Shown here one piece after another: positions 25,651 through 36,881 of a stretch of DNA of 64,000 nucleotides (positions are counted from its first letter, which is position 1; each line of letters opens with the position of its first letter). The stretch is taken from positions 372,001-436,000 of the forward strand of contig JALLLT010000026.1 in NCBI GenBank assembly GCA_025266875.1. Reading direction: 5' to 3'. The position numbers were made by a program, and so were the translations under genes. This DNA is from Fennellomyces sp. T-0311 (lineage: Eukaryota > Mucoromycota > Mucoromycetes > Mucorales > Lichtheimiaceae). The notes beneath the pieces are model-generated. The model was not told the origin of the DNA. It made no database searches and saw only the letters and a program-made list of their open reading frames with translations.

Positions 25651-27158
25651 ATGAAGTTCGCCAAGGAAATCGAAAGCGCAGCCTGTGATTTGCCATCCAA
25701 CTGGCGCCCGTACCTGATACATTACAAATTATTGAAGAAGGCCATTCGCCTCGTCGTTGCTGAGCTACGTTCAAGGGGTCTTTTGGACATCGAAAAGGGT
25801 GGCGGCGAGCTTCAGTTTTCCTACGAATTCGATGGTAATAAAATAAGTCTCGATAGTATATCATGTAGCTGACATTCATTACTAATGTCAGGCGACGTCA
25901 ATGATCCTCAACCATGCATAAAAATCACCATTAACGAAGCTGCAACGCGCCTGATACCCGACCTTATTCCCACACGTTCGACATCCGTTATCACCATCAA
26001 GCTAGTGAAAGATTCTGAATTCTTTCATATGCTACTCCAGGGCTTGGCACAAGCTGCAGAACTGCATACCGCCGAGCAGAAACGTCTATCCGACAAGGTT
26101 GATGCGTTAGAAAAGCAATTAGCCACTGCTGTACGTCTTTCTTAACGTTCTAAGCCGATGATACTTGCATGATCTCACTTTTCCCCCCTTTCCAAATGTC
26201 AGGCATCACCGAAAAAACAGAAAGACATGTACGTATGGCGTGACATTTTCAAGTTATATATGGAGGCGGCCATCTTTGAGAGCAACAAAAAGGACTATAC
26301 CATACAATCATTTGAAAGAAGCAAAGATCAGCTGCAGTGGTTTTCAAAAGAGCTTGATCGACTGCGTTTGGTAAGCACAAAAAGTCATCATGGTTGTATC
26401 GTGCGCTAATTTTGCTTTGCACAGGCTACTAAACTTGGCTCAAAACAATCGAAAGAAGCACTTGATCGGTTTCTGAAAATGAATGCAGAACTTGCGGATT
26501 TCAAGCGCTTCCATGCATTAAACCAGACAGCGATGACCAAGATTCTTAAAAAACATGACAAACAAAGCGGCTTAACGTATGCACAGCGATCACTTTCCCT
26601 CTTTTTACCAAAAAAGATCTCACACTTTTTTTAACATTCAGGGCCCGAACCGAGTTTCCTTCATTCGCAAAGGAAAATGTCGCAATTGTCGAGAACATAT
26701 TACTTGCTCTATACTCCACCATCACATCCAAAATCATATCCGTAGTACCCCTAATCGACAATCACTGCTGCCCTATCTGTTTTGGTAAGCAACCACAAAG
26801 CAAGATGGCAAATCATATGCAGTCATGACTGACCCATATTTCCATACAAAAAGCTATCGCATGGAGACCAATTAGGTTGGAGTGCGGACATGTGTTCTGC
26901 GTCCGATGTTTGATCAAAGCACACCGCAAAAAACTGCTTGACTGTCCAGTATGCAGGCGGAAGCATGCAGTCGGCAATGCAGATGCAACAAACCTTGACA
27001 GGAGTCTTCAAAATTTTCTGATGATGTACTTTCCACGGGAAATCAAGGAAAAACGGAGAGAAAACGAACAAGAGCAAGCTATGATGGATATGGAAGCAAT
27101 CACGGGAAGAGCCTGGACCATGTACAATTCCAGGCAGTCCACGTGCTCCATCATGTAA
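25651..27158 (+). CDS. SPX-RING finger protein, probable E3 ubiquitin ligase
   Basis: Six exons (25651-25834, 25892-26130, 26203-26370, 26425-26576, 26642-26784, 26854-27158) give 396 residues with consistent phase. The N-terminus MKFAKEIESAA and NWRPYLIHYKLLKKAIR is the start of an SPX domain, whose basic surface binds inositol pyrophosphates; the rest of the domain runs to about residue 245 with helices rich in Lys. The C-terminal third carries a C3HC4 RING finger (CCPICF, then CGHVFCVRC and CPVC), followed by a short tail. Such SPX-RING proteins in fission yeast and plants ubiquitylate phosphate transporters or VTC components and so tie phosphate level to transport and polyphosphate storage. 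The family is clear; the target here is inference. Confidence 0.85.
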
Positions 27159-28529
27159 AAGTAGTACTGCCATCTATACATAATCATCGTAGATATCAAC
27201 CATTCATACTTCAATCGTCATCATCATATTTAACCAAAGCAAATGCCCAACCTGTCGTCGTTGAAATTGACGTCATTGTGATTTATCGGTGTAATCTATG
27301 TATATCCATACTATCAAATCATTAAGGCGACTTTTTTCTTGATATATGATCCAACGAAAATACTCGACAAGGGACGGACTGTGTTACCCGACTTCAATCT
27401 TTCCGGGCGGATGGCCATAGATCACGAGTTTTTTTTTAACCGTGCTTATATGGCCTTACTGATACAATAGAATTTCAAGTGTGTGTCTGTTAATCCGGGG
27501 TTACATTCTAGCATTTAGAACTGTGGTGCCATCATGAACTTTTGCGGCATATTAATCGAGTGCTGTCATGGTGACGAACTTGTCAATACACCACTGCGCA
27601 ACCATATGGACGTGGGAAACGTAACATCTGTCTCGATTTGGATCCGACCACTTTGTATTTGTAGAAACTTCGGTACTTCAAACTGGGAATACTAATCATG
27701 ATTGACCAGGTGCGTGTGGTAGTAGCCGGCATTTGCCGAGACATTTAAAATGACTTACGCCATATTATATCATGGGACCATCTGGAGGTCCGTTCGCCGG
27801 TGATGGAGCTCACATGCAGGCTTTGAATTCTCTTGTGGTCCATCATTTTCGTAGATAATATGACTCGCTTCTTTCGATTAACACTGGATATCGTGATGAT
27901 GTTGAGCATGTGTGTATATGAACATGGGCTCTGATGCACCGAATCAAGGGGTAATGTCACGTGTTATTTTGTCAAGTCAACGATGCATTTGTGATTGATA
28001 CCTACTTGTTATATTTGATCCTCGGATTATATGTTGTATGCCCTAAACATTTGCCGATGCACTTACTGATTTTAATGGAACATCTTCCACCCTAGTATAT
28101 ATGTCAAAGCTTTTAGCGCTGCGGCTTAATACTTGATCATGTCTTTAATAACGGCAGGTATACAATGTACATGATATAAATGAACTGGGTCAAGGAGTGA
28201 GCTATCCTTGGACCTCACATTTAATGCAATACCTAAATCATTTGCTGTAGATGGTGTAAGGAACGGTAATAGGAAAAAAAAAAGCTATATGCTGCTGCCA
28301 ATGTGCCAAGGTTGTTTATCAATGTTTTTCTGCATATGGAAGTCCTTCTAGACAATACAAAAATAGTTTGCTTTACTTCACGTTAAATGAAGCATTTTCT
28401 TCAATTAAGCACTCGGCCATTTCAGCCACATTCCCTGGCAACTGAAGAAGCGGACTTTCAGACGCCGGCTGCTGCCCAAAGCAGGTGGTAGTGCCAACCA
28501 TTGATCCCCCTCTTTTAAAGGCTGAAACA
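27159..28529. other. Intergenic, 1.4 kb
   Basis: AT-rich sequence with no open frame of coding quality. The right end forms the promoter of the ribosomal protein gene. I see no repeat or RNA gene. Confidence 0.4.
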
Positions 28530-29221
28530 ATGGTACGTATAGGATAGTGATAGAGAGATGAAAGAGAGAGCATAACATGATGCACTATGGATGGATGGAT
28601 GATGGATGGGTTAGATTAACTTGATACGATAGAGCGCCGAAGGACAGGTCAAGAAGAACCCCATGCGTGAGCTTCACATTGAGAAGCTTGTGCTCAACAT
28701 TTGCGTTGGTGAATCTGGTGACAGATTGACCCGTGCTGCCAAGGTGCTCGAACAGCTCACCGGTCAAACGCCCGTGTACTCGAAGGCTCGCTACACTGTC
28801 CGTACCTTCGGCATTCGTCGTAACGAAAAGATCTCCGTCCACGTTACCGTCCGTGGCCCCAAGGCCGAGGAAATTTTGGAACGTGGCTTGAAGGTCAAGG
28901 AATACGAGCTTCGTCAACGCAACTTCTCGGCAACTGGCAACTTCGGTTTCGGTATTGACGAACACATTGACTTGGGCATCAAGTACGATCCTTCCATCGG
29001 TATCTACGGTATGGACTACTACCTCGTCATGGGCCGTCCTGGCAACCGTGTCGCCCGCCGCAAGCACGCCAAGGGCAAGGTTGGTTTCGCTCACCGCATC
29101 AAGAAGGAGGAGACCATTGAATGGTTCAAGTCTCGCGTAAGTTAATGAAGGGTTGACCCGAGTGGCATGTTGAGCTCACAGTTTTCTTTTCTAGTTCGAT
29201 GGTATTGTCTTGAACAAATAA
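28530..29221 (+). CDS. RPL11: 60S ribosomal protein L11 (uL5)
   Basis: Three exons give 177 residues. The start codon at 28530-28532 is immediately followed by a GTACGT donor, so exon one contributes only ATG; exon two is 28633-29136 and exon three 29195-29221 (FDGIVLNK, stop). The protein has the uL5 signatures [35 protein letters not shown] and [13 protein letters not shown], and its length is normal. uL5 sits in the central protuberance of the large subunit and, with uL18 and 5S rRNA, forms the 5S RNP. The first intron contains a short GATG microsatellite at about 28588-28610. Codon use is GC-rich at third positions, unlike the neighbouring AT-rich DNA, as expected for high expression. An AATAAA follows at about 29240. 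Confidence 0.97.
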
Positions 29222-29904
29222 GTACAATGCTTTCATGCAAATAAAAGCGCTTTGTCCGAAACACTAGATCCAGAATCCGTTAGTGGAAGAGTGATAGGAT
29301 GTGCATATACGCTGTGTATGGTCGAGATGTACCACTATGCATAACGCACAACTGGGTTGCGTATATGTGTGATACAGTATTCTTTCAGTTTCTTTTCAGC
29401 ATGACAGAATGAATGTAGCGTGATGGTGACCTGATTATCTTTCTTATTTGATGGATAAGGCTTAATGCATGAAATCAGATGGCAAGGATGAGTATTTTGA
29501 ACGTTTCTTCGACAGCACAACAGCATCCTTCATTGTGTTTAAAGAACAAATTGCGTACCTTTACTCATGGTTGTTTCTGTCGAAAGCTTTAATCAGCAAC
29601 TTTATATCCAAGGTGGTCAGTGATTGCTTTACTGAGGTATGCTATAATCAAAGTTTGGTGTTAGATCAACGAACTGGCTCGCTTGCTGCTACGCAAATGT
29701 TCTTGAGGCATACTATGACCCAAATCATGGAATGACTCCTGCGTAACATCCGACATACGTATCACCCAATGCCATGCATCGTAAAATTAAAAAAAATCAC
29801 CATACTACTTCATATTTGTCTTGTTCATTTAATAATGTAGCTCGAATCTTTATGTACTGCACGGTACTCTACTGTTTAAATTTTATAATTATGCTACTTA
29901 TGAT
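29222..29904. other. Intergenic between convergent genes
   Basis: 0.7 kb. A frame at 29469-29640 starts with ATG (MKSDGKDEYFERFFDS) and ends at a GTATGC donor-like site, but nothing convincing continues it and no domain is visible. Polyadenylation-type AATAAA signals belong to the ribosomal protein gene. Confidence 0.35.
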
Positions 29905-31768
29905 TCACTCCAGTGGGAGCAAACAATCTTGTCTGCGCACAAAACGCAGGCTAAATGGTGGCGGCGACACAAGGATACCGTTATCACGAACATCATCAAG
30001 ATCTGGCAAGTTTTCACCTTCTGGTGCTTCTAAAGTGCATTGGGCGAAAATAGTCGTTAGAGTAACAAACAACTGAGCTTCAGCCTATTGAAAGAGATGA
30101 ATTAAAAAAGGATTGGATTACGCACATTCATTACGTACAAGATACATGCCGGGGCACTGTCGTCTTCCCCAACCAAAAGAAAATTGATCACGTTGCTCAA
30201 CATTTCCGGCAGCAGCGCCCGCCATAGGCTTTGCTTCATGCATAAAACGATCCGGCATAAATGTATCAGGGTCCGGGTAACGGGCAGGATCTCGGTGCAT
30301 TGCATAAGTTGAGGGGAGAATCAATACATTTTTAGGGAATACATATCCCTTGTATGATACTGCATGACGTAATATAATATTAGAGACATAATACTTTCTA
30401 ATTGGAATGAAAAGAAACTTCTTACCATCGCTCTCAAGGACATGCGGCAGAGTAACATAATTCGTTCCACGGAAACGTAATACTTCTTTTATAACAGAGT
30501 TCAAGAAGGGAAATTGGTCACGTTCAGTAAATAGCGGCAAGCGATGGTGCTCACGGATGAAAGCATCTACATCTTCACGAAGTCTTTTGTATACATTAGG
30601 ATGATGCAAAAAGATGGCAAACGCAGACACCAAAGTTATGGCCACGTTATCAGTGGCTCCTGCAACCATATCACCTACCGACCGACATTTAGTTACTATA
30701 GAAATTTATAGTAAATGTGAAGTATTCTTACTAACCTGCAGCAATCAGTAAGTCTATATCTTCGAGGCCAGATATGTATCTCTTGTTATAGAGTTCCTTG
30801 AACATGCAATCTTTCTCCGAGTTGATTGCAATTTGCAGCAGCTGATTAAGGAAAGGTTCCTTTCTGCGGAGGAACTCTTCACCCTCATTTTTTTTTCGTA
30901 GATACTTATTAATGTACGGCAAGAATCCATCAAAATCGTTGTGTGTTGCGGTCAATATTAACATATCCTCTGTAAATTTTAGGATTCCTTCGACAATCGA
31001 GTCATCCATAGCATCGGTCTGAATGCCGTAGCATGTCTCGAGCACATGGTTAAGTGATCCGAGACGAATTGTCTGCGTAGGATTAAAGGCACCCTGTGAC
31101 TCGCTGATATCAATGAGTTTTGACACAAGTTTCTTGGCATCATTCTGAATGGTGTGGATGGCCCCATTCACAGCCTTTGGAGAAAAGGTTGTAGCTAATG
31201 CTACTGCGCGATACCGTTTCCATTTGGCGTCAGCCTTCCCAAATATAATGCCCCTATAAGCAATCAATACATAAACTAGGTTACTACCAATACTTCGTCC
31301 TCGAAGTCAAAACTTTTCTTCTCTCATACCGTTCACCACTAGAGTATTTCTCTGCGGGAAAGTGCTGATGAGGTCTATCAGAAGCAATTGCACCTTTGGT
31401 AACGAGGAGATGATGCACAATAGCTGGATCACTAATGCATATCCATGGCTGAAAGCCCATGTTAACTCGAATTACAGGACCAAGCTCATCGTGCCATTCT
31501 TTAATCTTGAACCCTAGCAGTTTGTCAATAGACAATAGATGACCTATAGTCCATTCCTTTATGAGTATTCTACCATATGTGCAAAGAAGGCTATGCGTAA
31601 GATATATTCACCAATAAACGGATAGTTTCCCTTGGGAGTTGGAAGGAGTTCTAGTGCATTATTCGAATGGGATGTACGTGACAAATAATATAATGTTGCT
31701 GCTGTGCTAGCTGCTACTGTTGCAACTGATGCTAGTTGAGCTAGCGGCCATTTGTCATTTCCACTCAT
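29905..31768 (-). CDS. Cytochrome P450 monooxygenase
   Basis: Exons in transcription order: 31768-31612, 31543-31330, 31253-30736, 30674-30139, 30084-29905; total 534 residues with continuous phase. A hydrophobic N-terminal anchor (residues about 8-30) is followed by a proline-containing hinge, the ExxR motif (EVLR), the PDRF motif, and the haem-binding loop FSFGWGRRQCPGMYL with the axial Cys. The oxygen-activating I-helix reads AGATDN where most P450s have AGxDT(T/S). Fungal P450s of this type sit in the ER membrane and hydroxylate hydrophobic substrates using a separate CPR reductase. The substrate cannot be told from sequence. No redox partner or tailoring enzyme is adjacent, so a biosynthetic cluster is not supported. 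Confidence 0.9.
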
Positions 31769-32329
31769 TGTCGATCACCAAAGTCTATAGCTATATGTAT
31801 AAAATGTAATAGTAAGTATGCTTATGAAAACTATAATTTGCTGATAGTAATGTTATTTACATATGCCAGGTATAAGATTGTCAGTTTTGATACGCACACA
31901 AGACTATCTCTTATCCCGTTACATTGAGGTTGGCTTTTATACGTTTTGCGTGCTATAATCAGAACTTGGCGTTCGCAATAGTCAAATGATATCAATTTGA
32001 TGCAAAATGAGGACCATGGTACTTGTACTAAGCTATCTAATTATGCGACCGTCAACAGACGCTTGATTCAGTACTTATGTATCTGTGTTCATAGTGCTTT
32101 GGGTTCTTGTTCTCTTTATGCAGCTATAAGCACTTCTTCTATTATCATAGTTCGCTATGTACCTGGTCAACGCTCTGTTCCAGAGTCATAGCCTGCGAAT
32201 CTTTTTCGCTTACTTAGAAAACGATGACACTTGTGTAAATACTAAGTTTTACTTTGGCACTTGCTTTTGCTCGATGAAATGGCGGTTTAGCTAATACATC
32301 AAGAAATTAAAATTGAGATAATAACGTAT
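31769..32329. other. P450 promoter region
   Basis: AT-rich upstream region of the P450 gene, without further recognisable features. Confidence 0.4.
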
Positions 32330-33315
32330 CTAATAAAGATGATGGCTCGTTAGCAATTTACCGAGCAGAAATTTCGGTTGAATAATGCAGGACCATGCAT
32401 TGGTGGCAATGAACAAATGTGACAACTTTAATTCGTCAAGTACCCAGTTGCCACTGTATGCATTAACGTCAGATGGCACTTGATTGTAAAAGTAAATCTG
32501 AAAATTCAATGAACTCATAAACAATCTAATGAGTGCTTTGAAGCAGGGGCGAAGAAAGGCCTTCGTGCATATAAATATTATTGATGAACCTAGAACAGCC
32601 CTCAACACATTGCTAGCTCATTCGCGTGCAAGGATTTTTGGATATTATAAAATAAGCAGGTACTCTCGTGTAATTTAATTATGCAAAAAAAAATACCGCC
32701 AAGATCGGTGGTTGCGATCTCAATCACGCATAAATCTATATGTAATTTACGAATGCACTATTACCACTTACGCGGTATCACAAATTTAAGTATACTTGTT
32801 GAAAAGCTAGCCTTTCAAAACTATGGCAAGGCTCAATATACTACTGTGCTTAACTGATACGTAGAAAACTTCGATGAATTCCAGCGTGCTTACGCTACCA
32901 CCAAATGGTGGGAAAGCGTCATCATTATGGTTACACATGTCACTCCAGCGGTTCGATTGAAAGCATGTGATCCATTTTTCCATTATCTTGATTCTGATTT
33001 GTTTCAATCGGCCCCTCGGATCTGCCTGTAGTTGTTCACGTGATATTACCGACAATCACTCGATATGTCGTAAAGCAGTTTCGCCCTGATCTTGAACACA
33101 AAGTCTATCGCTACACCATCATGCTTTGCAGCACTCCGACATACAACTCGCTGATGATTGTCGGCCGGAGATCAGGGAGGTTAGTTTGTTTGATGTCCAT
33201 TAACTTTTTATTGATGGCGCAACCAATGTGCATTAAAGGAAGGGTCATGAATGCTTTGTCGATTAATAGAAAAAGTCGATGGGGTTGGGAGCTTCTGTAT
33301 CATCTGACATGGTAA
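32330..33315 (-). pseudogene. Unidentified coding-like islands on minus strand
   Basis: On the minus strand there are several separated stretches with amino-acid composition like real protein: LPDLRPTIISELYVGVLQS near 33105-33190, AIDFVFKIRAKLLYDIS directly after it but in another frame (33055-33110), RGRLKQIRIKIMEKWITCF near 32960-33020, and NWVLDELKLSHLFIATNAW near 32395-32460. No intron joins the first two, so the shift looks like a small indel. I do not recognise the family. A decayed gene is the simplest reading; chance open frames in AT-rich DNA are the alternative. Confidence 0.25.
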
Positions 33316-33644
33316 TCGAAAAACCTTACATACTCATTCTCCTATTTCTAGCAACTTTGAAAGATGTAAATCTCCTCTGTGGACAAGCGCTATCCACAAA
33401 GGGGATTAACAATGTGTTACATTTGTGAGTATCGCCTCCCACGAAAGAATGTTTTACTATGGTTAAAAATGTTTAAGCAGTACACAGTTTTGAAAACTTT
33501 TTAAAAAGTATGTAGCTGACAACTACTGGTGTTTCCTGAGACACGCACATAACACTGTAGCAGTTGAAGGCCACTTATAAACCAACCTCAGTATTTGTGC
33601 TGCTGAATATGTACCACACATTTTATTTGAGACAGCAATAGCTT

Positions 33645-34450
33645 CATGGCCCCTCAAATATTGACATAATTCCCCATGTACCCTCTTTGTGCCACAACAC
33701 ACCTTCCTCAGGAGCGAACAAATAATTGGTATAGATAGTCCTAGGGGCAGTAACTTTCCAAAAATTCATCATATGGCGTATGTGCTGTAAAGCCGTATAT
33801 ATTATTTCTCAACGTAATGCATATACGCATATAAAACAAAATATAATAATGTCACGAAAGTATACCGATTGAACAATAGCAGCGATACATGCATCGCCTT
33901 CTGAGGGCACTTGACAAGGAGCGATTAGTATGTCAAAGGAGCCAGATGTTGACGCCATACCGGCAGAGTAGTAGGTCATGTGAATGCGATCCAAATGACC
34001 TCGCGATCTCAACTCACTTGAGAAAGCCGATCAAACTTGCCTGCTTTAGGAATTATTTACAGTACACTTAACCCAGCTCATTTTCGTTTCTCAAATGAAA
34101 TGCAGGTTGGAGCGGTTAATGAAATAAGGAGATAACCATCTATCTGGAAGAGCAACATTGACATTACCAATTACTGGCGGTACACAAAACGGTAGCAGAC
34201 AAGTCTTTACATGGTGGAGCTATTTTTACATATTTCTTGATTATGAAGAGATCTTACGAGATACAATTTCATTTTGGCTGAAACCGGTCATTCTGTACAC
34301 TTCTTTGTTCCTTTTTGGTATGATTACATAAAATGGATCGGGATGATGAAAACTAAAATAAGTATTTCTCAAGCACAGGAGTATACTTGTTCGATCAAAA
34401 CAATCGAATCTCTTGAATGCTTCTAACTTATCCAATTCCTAGCTGCGGAA
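33645..34450 (-). CDS. Unidentified multi-exon gene candidate (3' exons)
   Basis: Minus-strand exons that join in phase: a frame with LRSRGHLDRIHMTYYSAG and FDILIAPCQVPSEGDACIAA ends at 33866 before a GTATAC donor, and resumes after a TTTACAG acceptor at about 33784 with HIRHMMNFWKVTAPRTIYTN and LFAPEEGVLWHKEGTW, stopping at 33645; an AATAAA signal lies about 20 bases further on. Upstream, an open stretch near 34262-34430 (KLEAFKRFDCFDRTS..., ending at a GTAAGA donor) may be an earlier exon. The start was not found. I see no known domain. The matching phase and polyadenylation signal make this the best of the unassigned candidates in the 32-35 kb region. Confidence 0.35.
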
Positions 34451-35610
34451 TCACCAGCTCGTGCCTTTTGAACTTAATTAACGATGGAGTAAAGCTTACA
34501 AATATTACCCACACGAGCGTTTCTGAGAAATAGGCTTTTCAAGTAGTACGACAAGAAAGAGTATCACAATCCGGCAGCCATGGCAGCATAGGAAAAGCGT
34601 GGGGCTTCTTTCACACGTACCAAACGATTGGACGTTAATTCAAACGGGATCTTTGGTTAACAGTATCTCCATTACATTAGCATATATTTATATCTTCATT
34701 ACATAATTCACAATAATTTGGTATGACATTTTCAAAATGTGCAACCTGGCCGGGTCTATCAAGGGTCAAAAAGGGACCGGGTACATGCGGTATAGCAAGA
34801 TGACACCATTTCAGTTACCAAAAAGTCCTTGTTTGCCGGCCATTAGACACTTCCAAATTAATCATACATATTTTGAACAACTGATATCTTTGGCTAAGGA
34901 GCTAACATAGTATGATCGTACGCGTTTTTGTCAGCACTCTTTTTTAATTTAGTATATGATACTCCCTGCCGTAAACCGCGTGGAGGCCGAAAACTCCTCG
35001 ATCAATTCACACGCTGATGCTGCATATGCCATCGATTGCCCGTGCAGAATATTTAAAGTAATAAGCAAGATGACATGCAGGCTAATAATACGACGAATTC
35101 AGCACGATGTGGGAAAGATTTTTGGAAGCTCCTTATTAGGAAGCTTACTTCATCTCCCTACCGCCGTTTTGGATCACTCCTATCATGCCCACGTCGATGT
35201 TGCCCTAAATTATTGTTCAGTCCGGCAGCATAATGGTACTCGTCGTGCGCCAATTCCGCGCGCTGCTCTGTAATATTAAGTGTAAACTGAATTGGCCTTG
35301 AAAGGTACATTATGCGATCTGTCAAGCGCCGCAAACGTTAAAAGGTGGCAACGCCGCTAAGGCACACGTAGACGTTGTCTTTATGAGCATTAGCGCACTG
35401 ACCTTGACCCTCTGAAACTTCTACACAATAAAAACTGTATACACCATATTGACCTATGTGCCCTGAGCTAGGATATTCAACCCAGCCCTCATTTGCCACT
35501 AAATGGAGCTGAAGCCACCGGTAGCCAAAAAAGGAATGTCGGAGCGCAAAAGAAACTTTTTGCAAAAGGTTCAGGAAAAAAAAAGCTGCTTTACCTTACA
35601 ACAAACGACA
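34451..35610. other. Intergenic, 1.2 kb
   Basis: AT-rich with no convincing frame. A 105-codon frame at 34956-35273 has no domain or promoter. The last part is the RLP7 promoter. Confidence 0.35.
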
Positions 35611-36580
35611 ATGCCAGAAGAGTAGGTTTCGATTCAATCATGTATCACTGGACGATCCGGTATAGCCTATCTACCACCCAATGGTCAAGCATAGGGCTGG
35701 ATTGATCCAGTCAACCTTAGATCAACAGATAAAGTAACCTAGCGACATTCCTCTAGATCAGCAGCACCAAAGTTTGTCCCGGAGACACTGCTGAAGAAGA
35801 GAAAAATAAACGAGCGTGCGGCTATTGAGAATGCTCGGAAACGTGCGGAAGAACGAAAGGTAAGGTGCATGCGATGGGAGTGATCCCACGAGTGACAGAT
35901 CGCTAAAAGTGGAAATTGTCTAGGCCAAGCAACGGGCCAACCGACGGAAAGTGTTCAAGCGTGCCGATGAATTTGTGAAAGGATACAAAACTCGGGAATA
36001 TGAGGAAGGACGCATTCGCCGCATGTTGAAGCAAAAGCGAACCACAGGCAAGGTCAAGTACCAGCTCCTGGAAGGCGACCACTCGGATACGGTTGTCTTG
36101 GTGATCCGCACTCGCAACAGCCACAATATCTTACCTCGGGTTAAGAAGACCTTGGAGCAACTTCGACTGCAGCATGAAAACGACGCCGTCTTTGTACGAC
36201 TGGATGGGACCACACGGAAAAATCTCAAGATTGTTGCACCATACGTGAAGTTTGGACCGGCTAATCTGAACACGGTGCGCGAGCTCCTAGTAAAGCGTGG
36301 TTTTGCATATATCAACGGCCAGCGGAAACCACTGTCAGATAACGCCATGATCGAGGAGCAGCTTGGTGAAGAGGGCATCATCTGTGTCGACGATCTCATC
36401 CACGAATTGGCCACCTGCGGCGAGAACTTTGATAAAGTGAGCCGGTTTCTGTGCCCGTTCAAGCTGAATAAGCAGGTCGGAAAATGGCGTGAGAAGCGAT
36501 TGAAGGAATACTCGGCACAGCAGGAGGGCGAAGAAGTGTCCGAAATAGATGTCAATGAGCTGGTCGAGACTCTAAACTAG
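35611..36580 (+). CDS. RLP7: Rlp7, ribosome biogenesis factor of the uL30 family
   Basis: Exons 35611-35621, 35757-35859 and 35924-36580 give 256 residues; the first exon encodes only MPE and part of the next codon, and phase is continuous. The protein has an N-terminal basic coiled stretch (LLKKRKINERAAIENARKR) and a uL30/L7 fold (LVIRTRNSHNILPRVKKTL, VKFGPANLNTVRELLVKRG, EEQLGEEGIICVDDLIHE). It differs from true L7 by the nucleolar-type extension and the C-terminal EIDVNELVETLN, which corresponds to the end of yeast Rlp7. Rlp7 binds ITS2 in the pre-60S particle and holds the place of uL30-linked contacts during 27S pre-rRNA processing. The distinction from L7 is based on these end motifs and is fairly strong. 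Confidence 0.85.
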
Positions 36581-36829
36581 TTAGTTATGATACACAACGT
36601 TTATTTCTTTTCTATTTCTCCAATACATTGCATTGCATTTCTCCAAAAACGTGGTTACCGGGTTTACCCAAGCACACAGAAGCAGGAAGCTTCTGCACCT
36701 TGCTGATCTAAGCTAGCACATTTCATTTGGTGGGACGTGGGGTAACGTGAGACACGCGACACTTTATGTAAGCACTTGAAACACGCAAGTTCTGACCTCA
36801 GTTTCGTTCCCATACACAGAGTCAAAATG

Positions 36830-36837
36830 TATAAAAG
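36830..36837 (+). promoter_or_regulatory. TATA box of the mannanase gene
   Basis: TATAAAAG about 45-52 bases upstream of the ATG at 36882, in a short 300-base spacer after RLP7. Its strength fits an inducible secreted enzyme. Confidence 0.65.
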
Positions 36838-36881
36838 CGACGCTGCGACAGTGTTTGTGGTCTTCTTTGTAAACAAGCATT

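Noticed and set aside
29469..29735. 88-codon frame between RPL11 and the P450 gene
   Set aside because: ATG present and a donor-like site inside, but no second exon or domain found.
29905..31768. P450 as part of a secondary-metabolite cluster
   Set aside because: No synthase, transferase, transporter or regulator is next to it; neighbours are a ribosomal protein gene and unassigned DNA.
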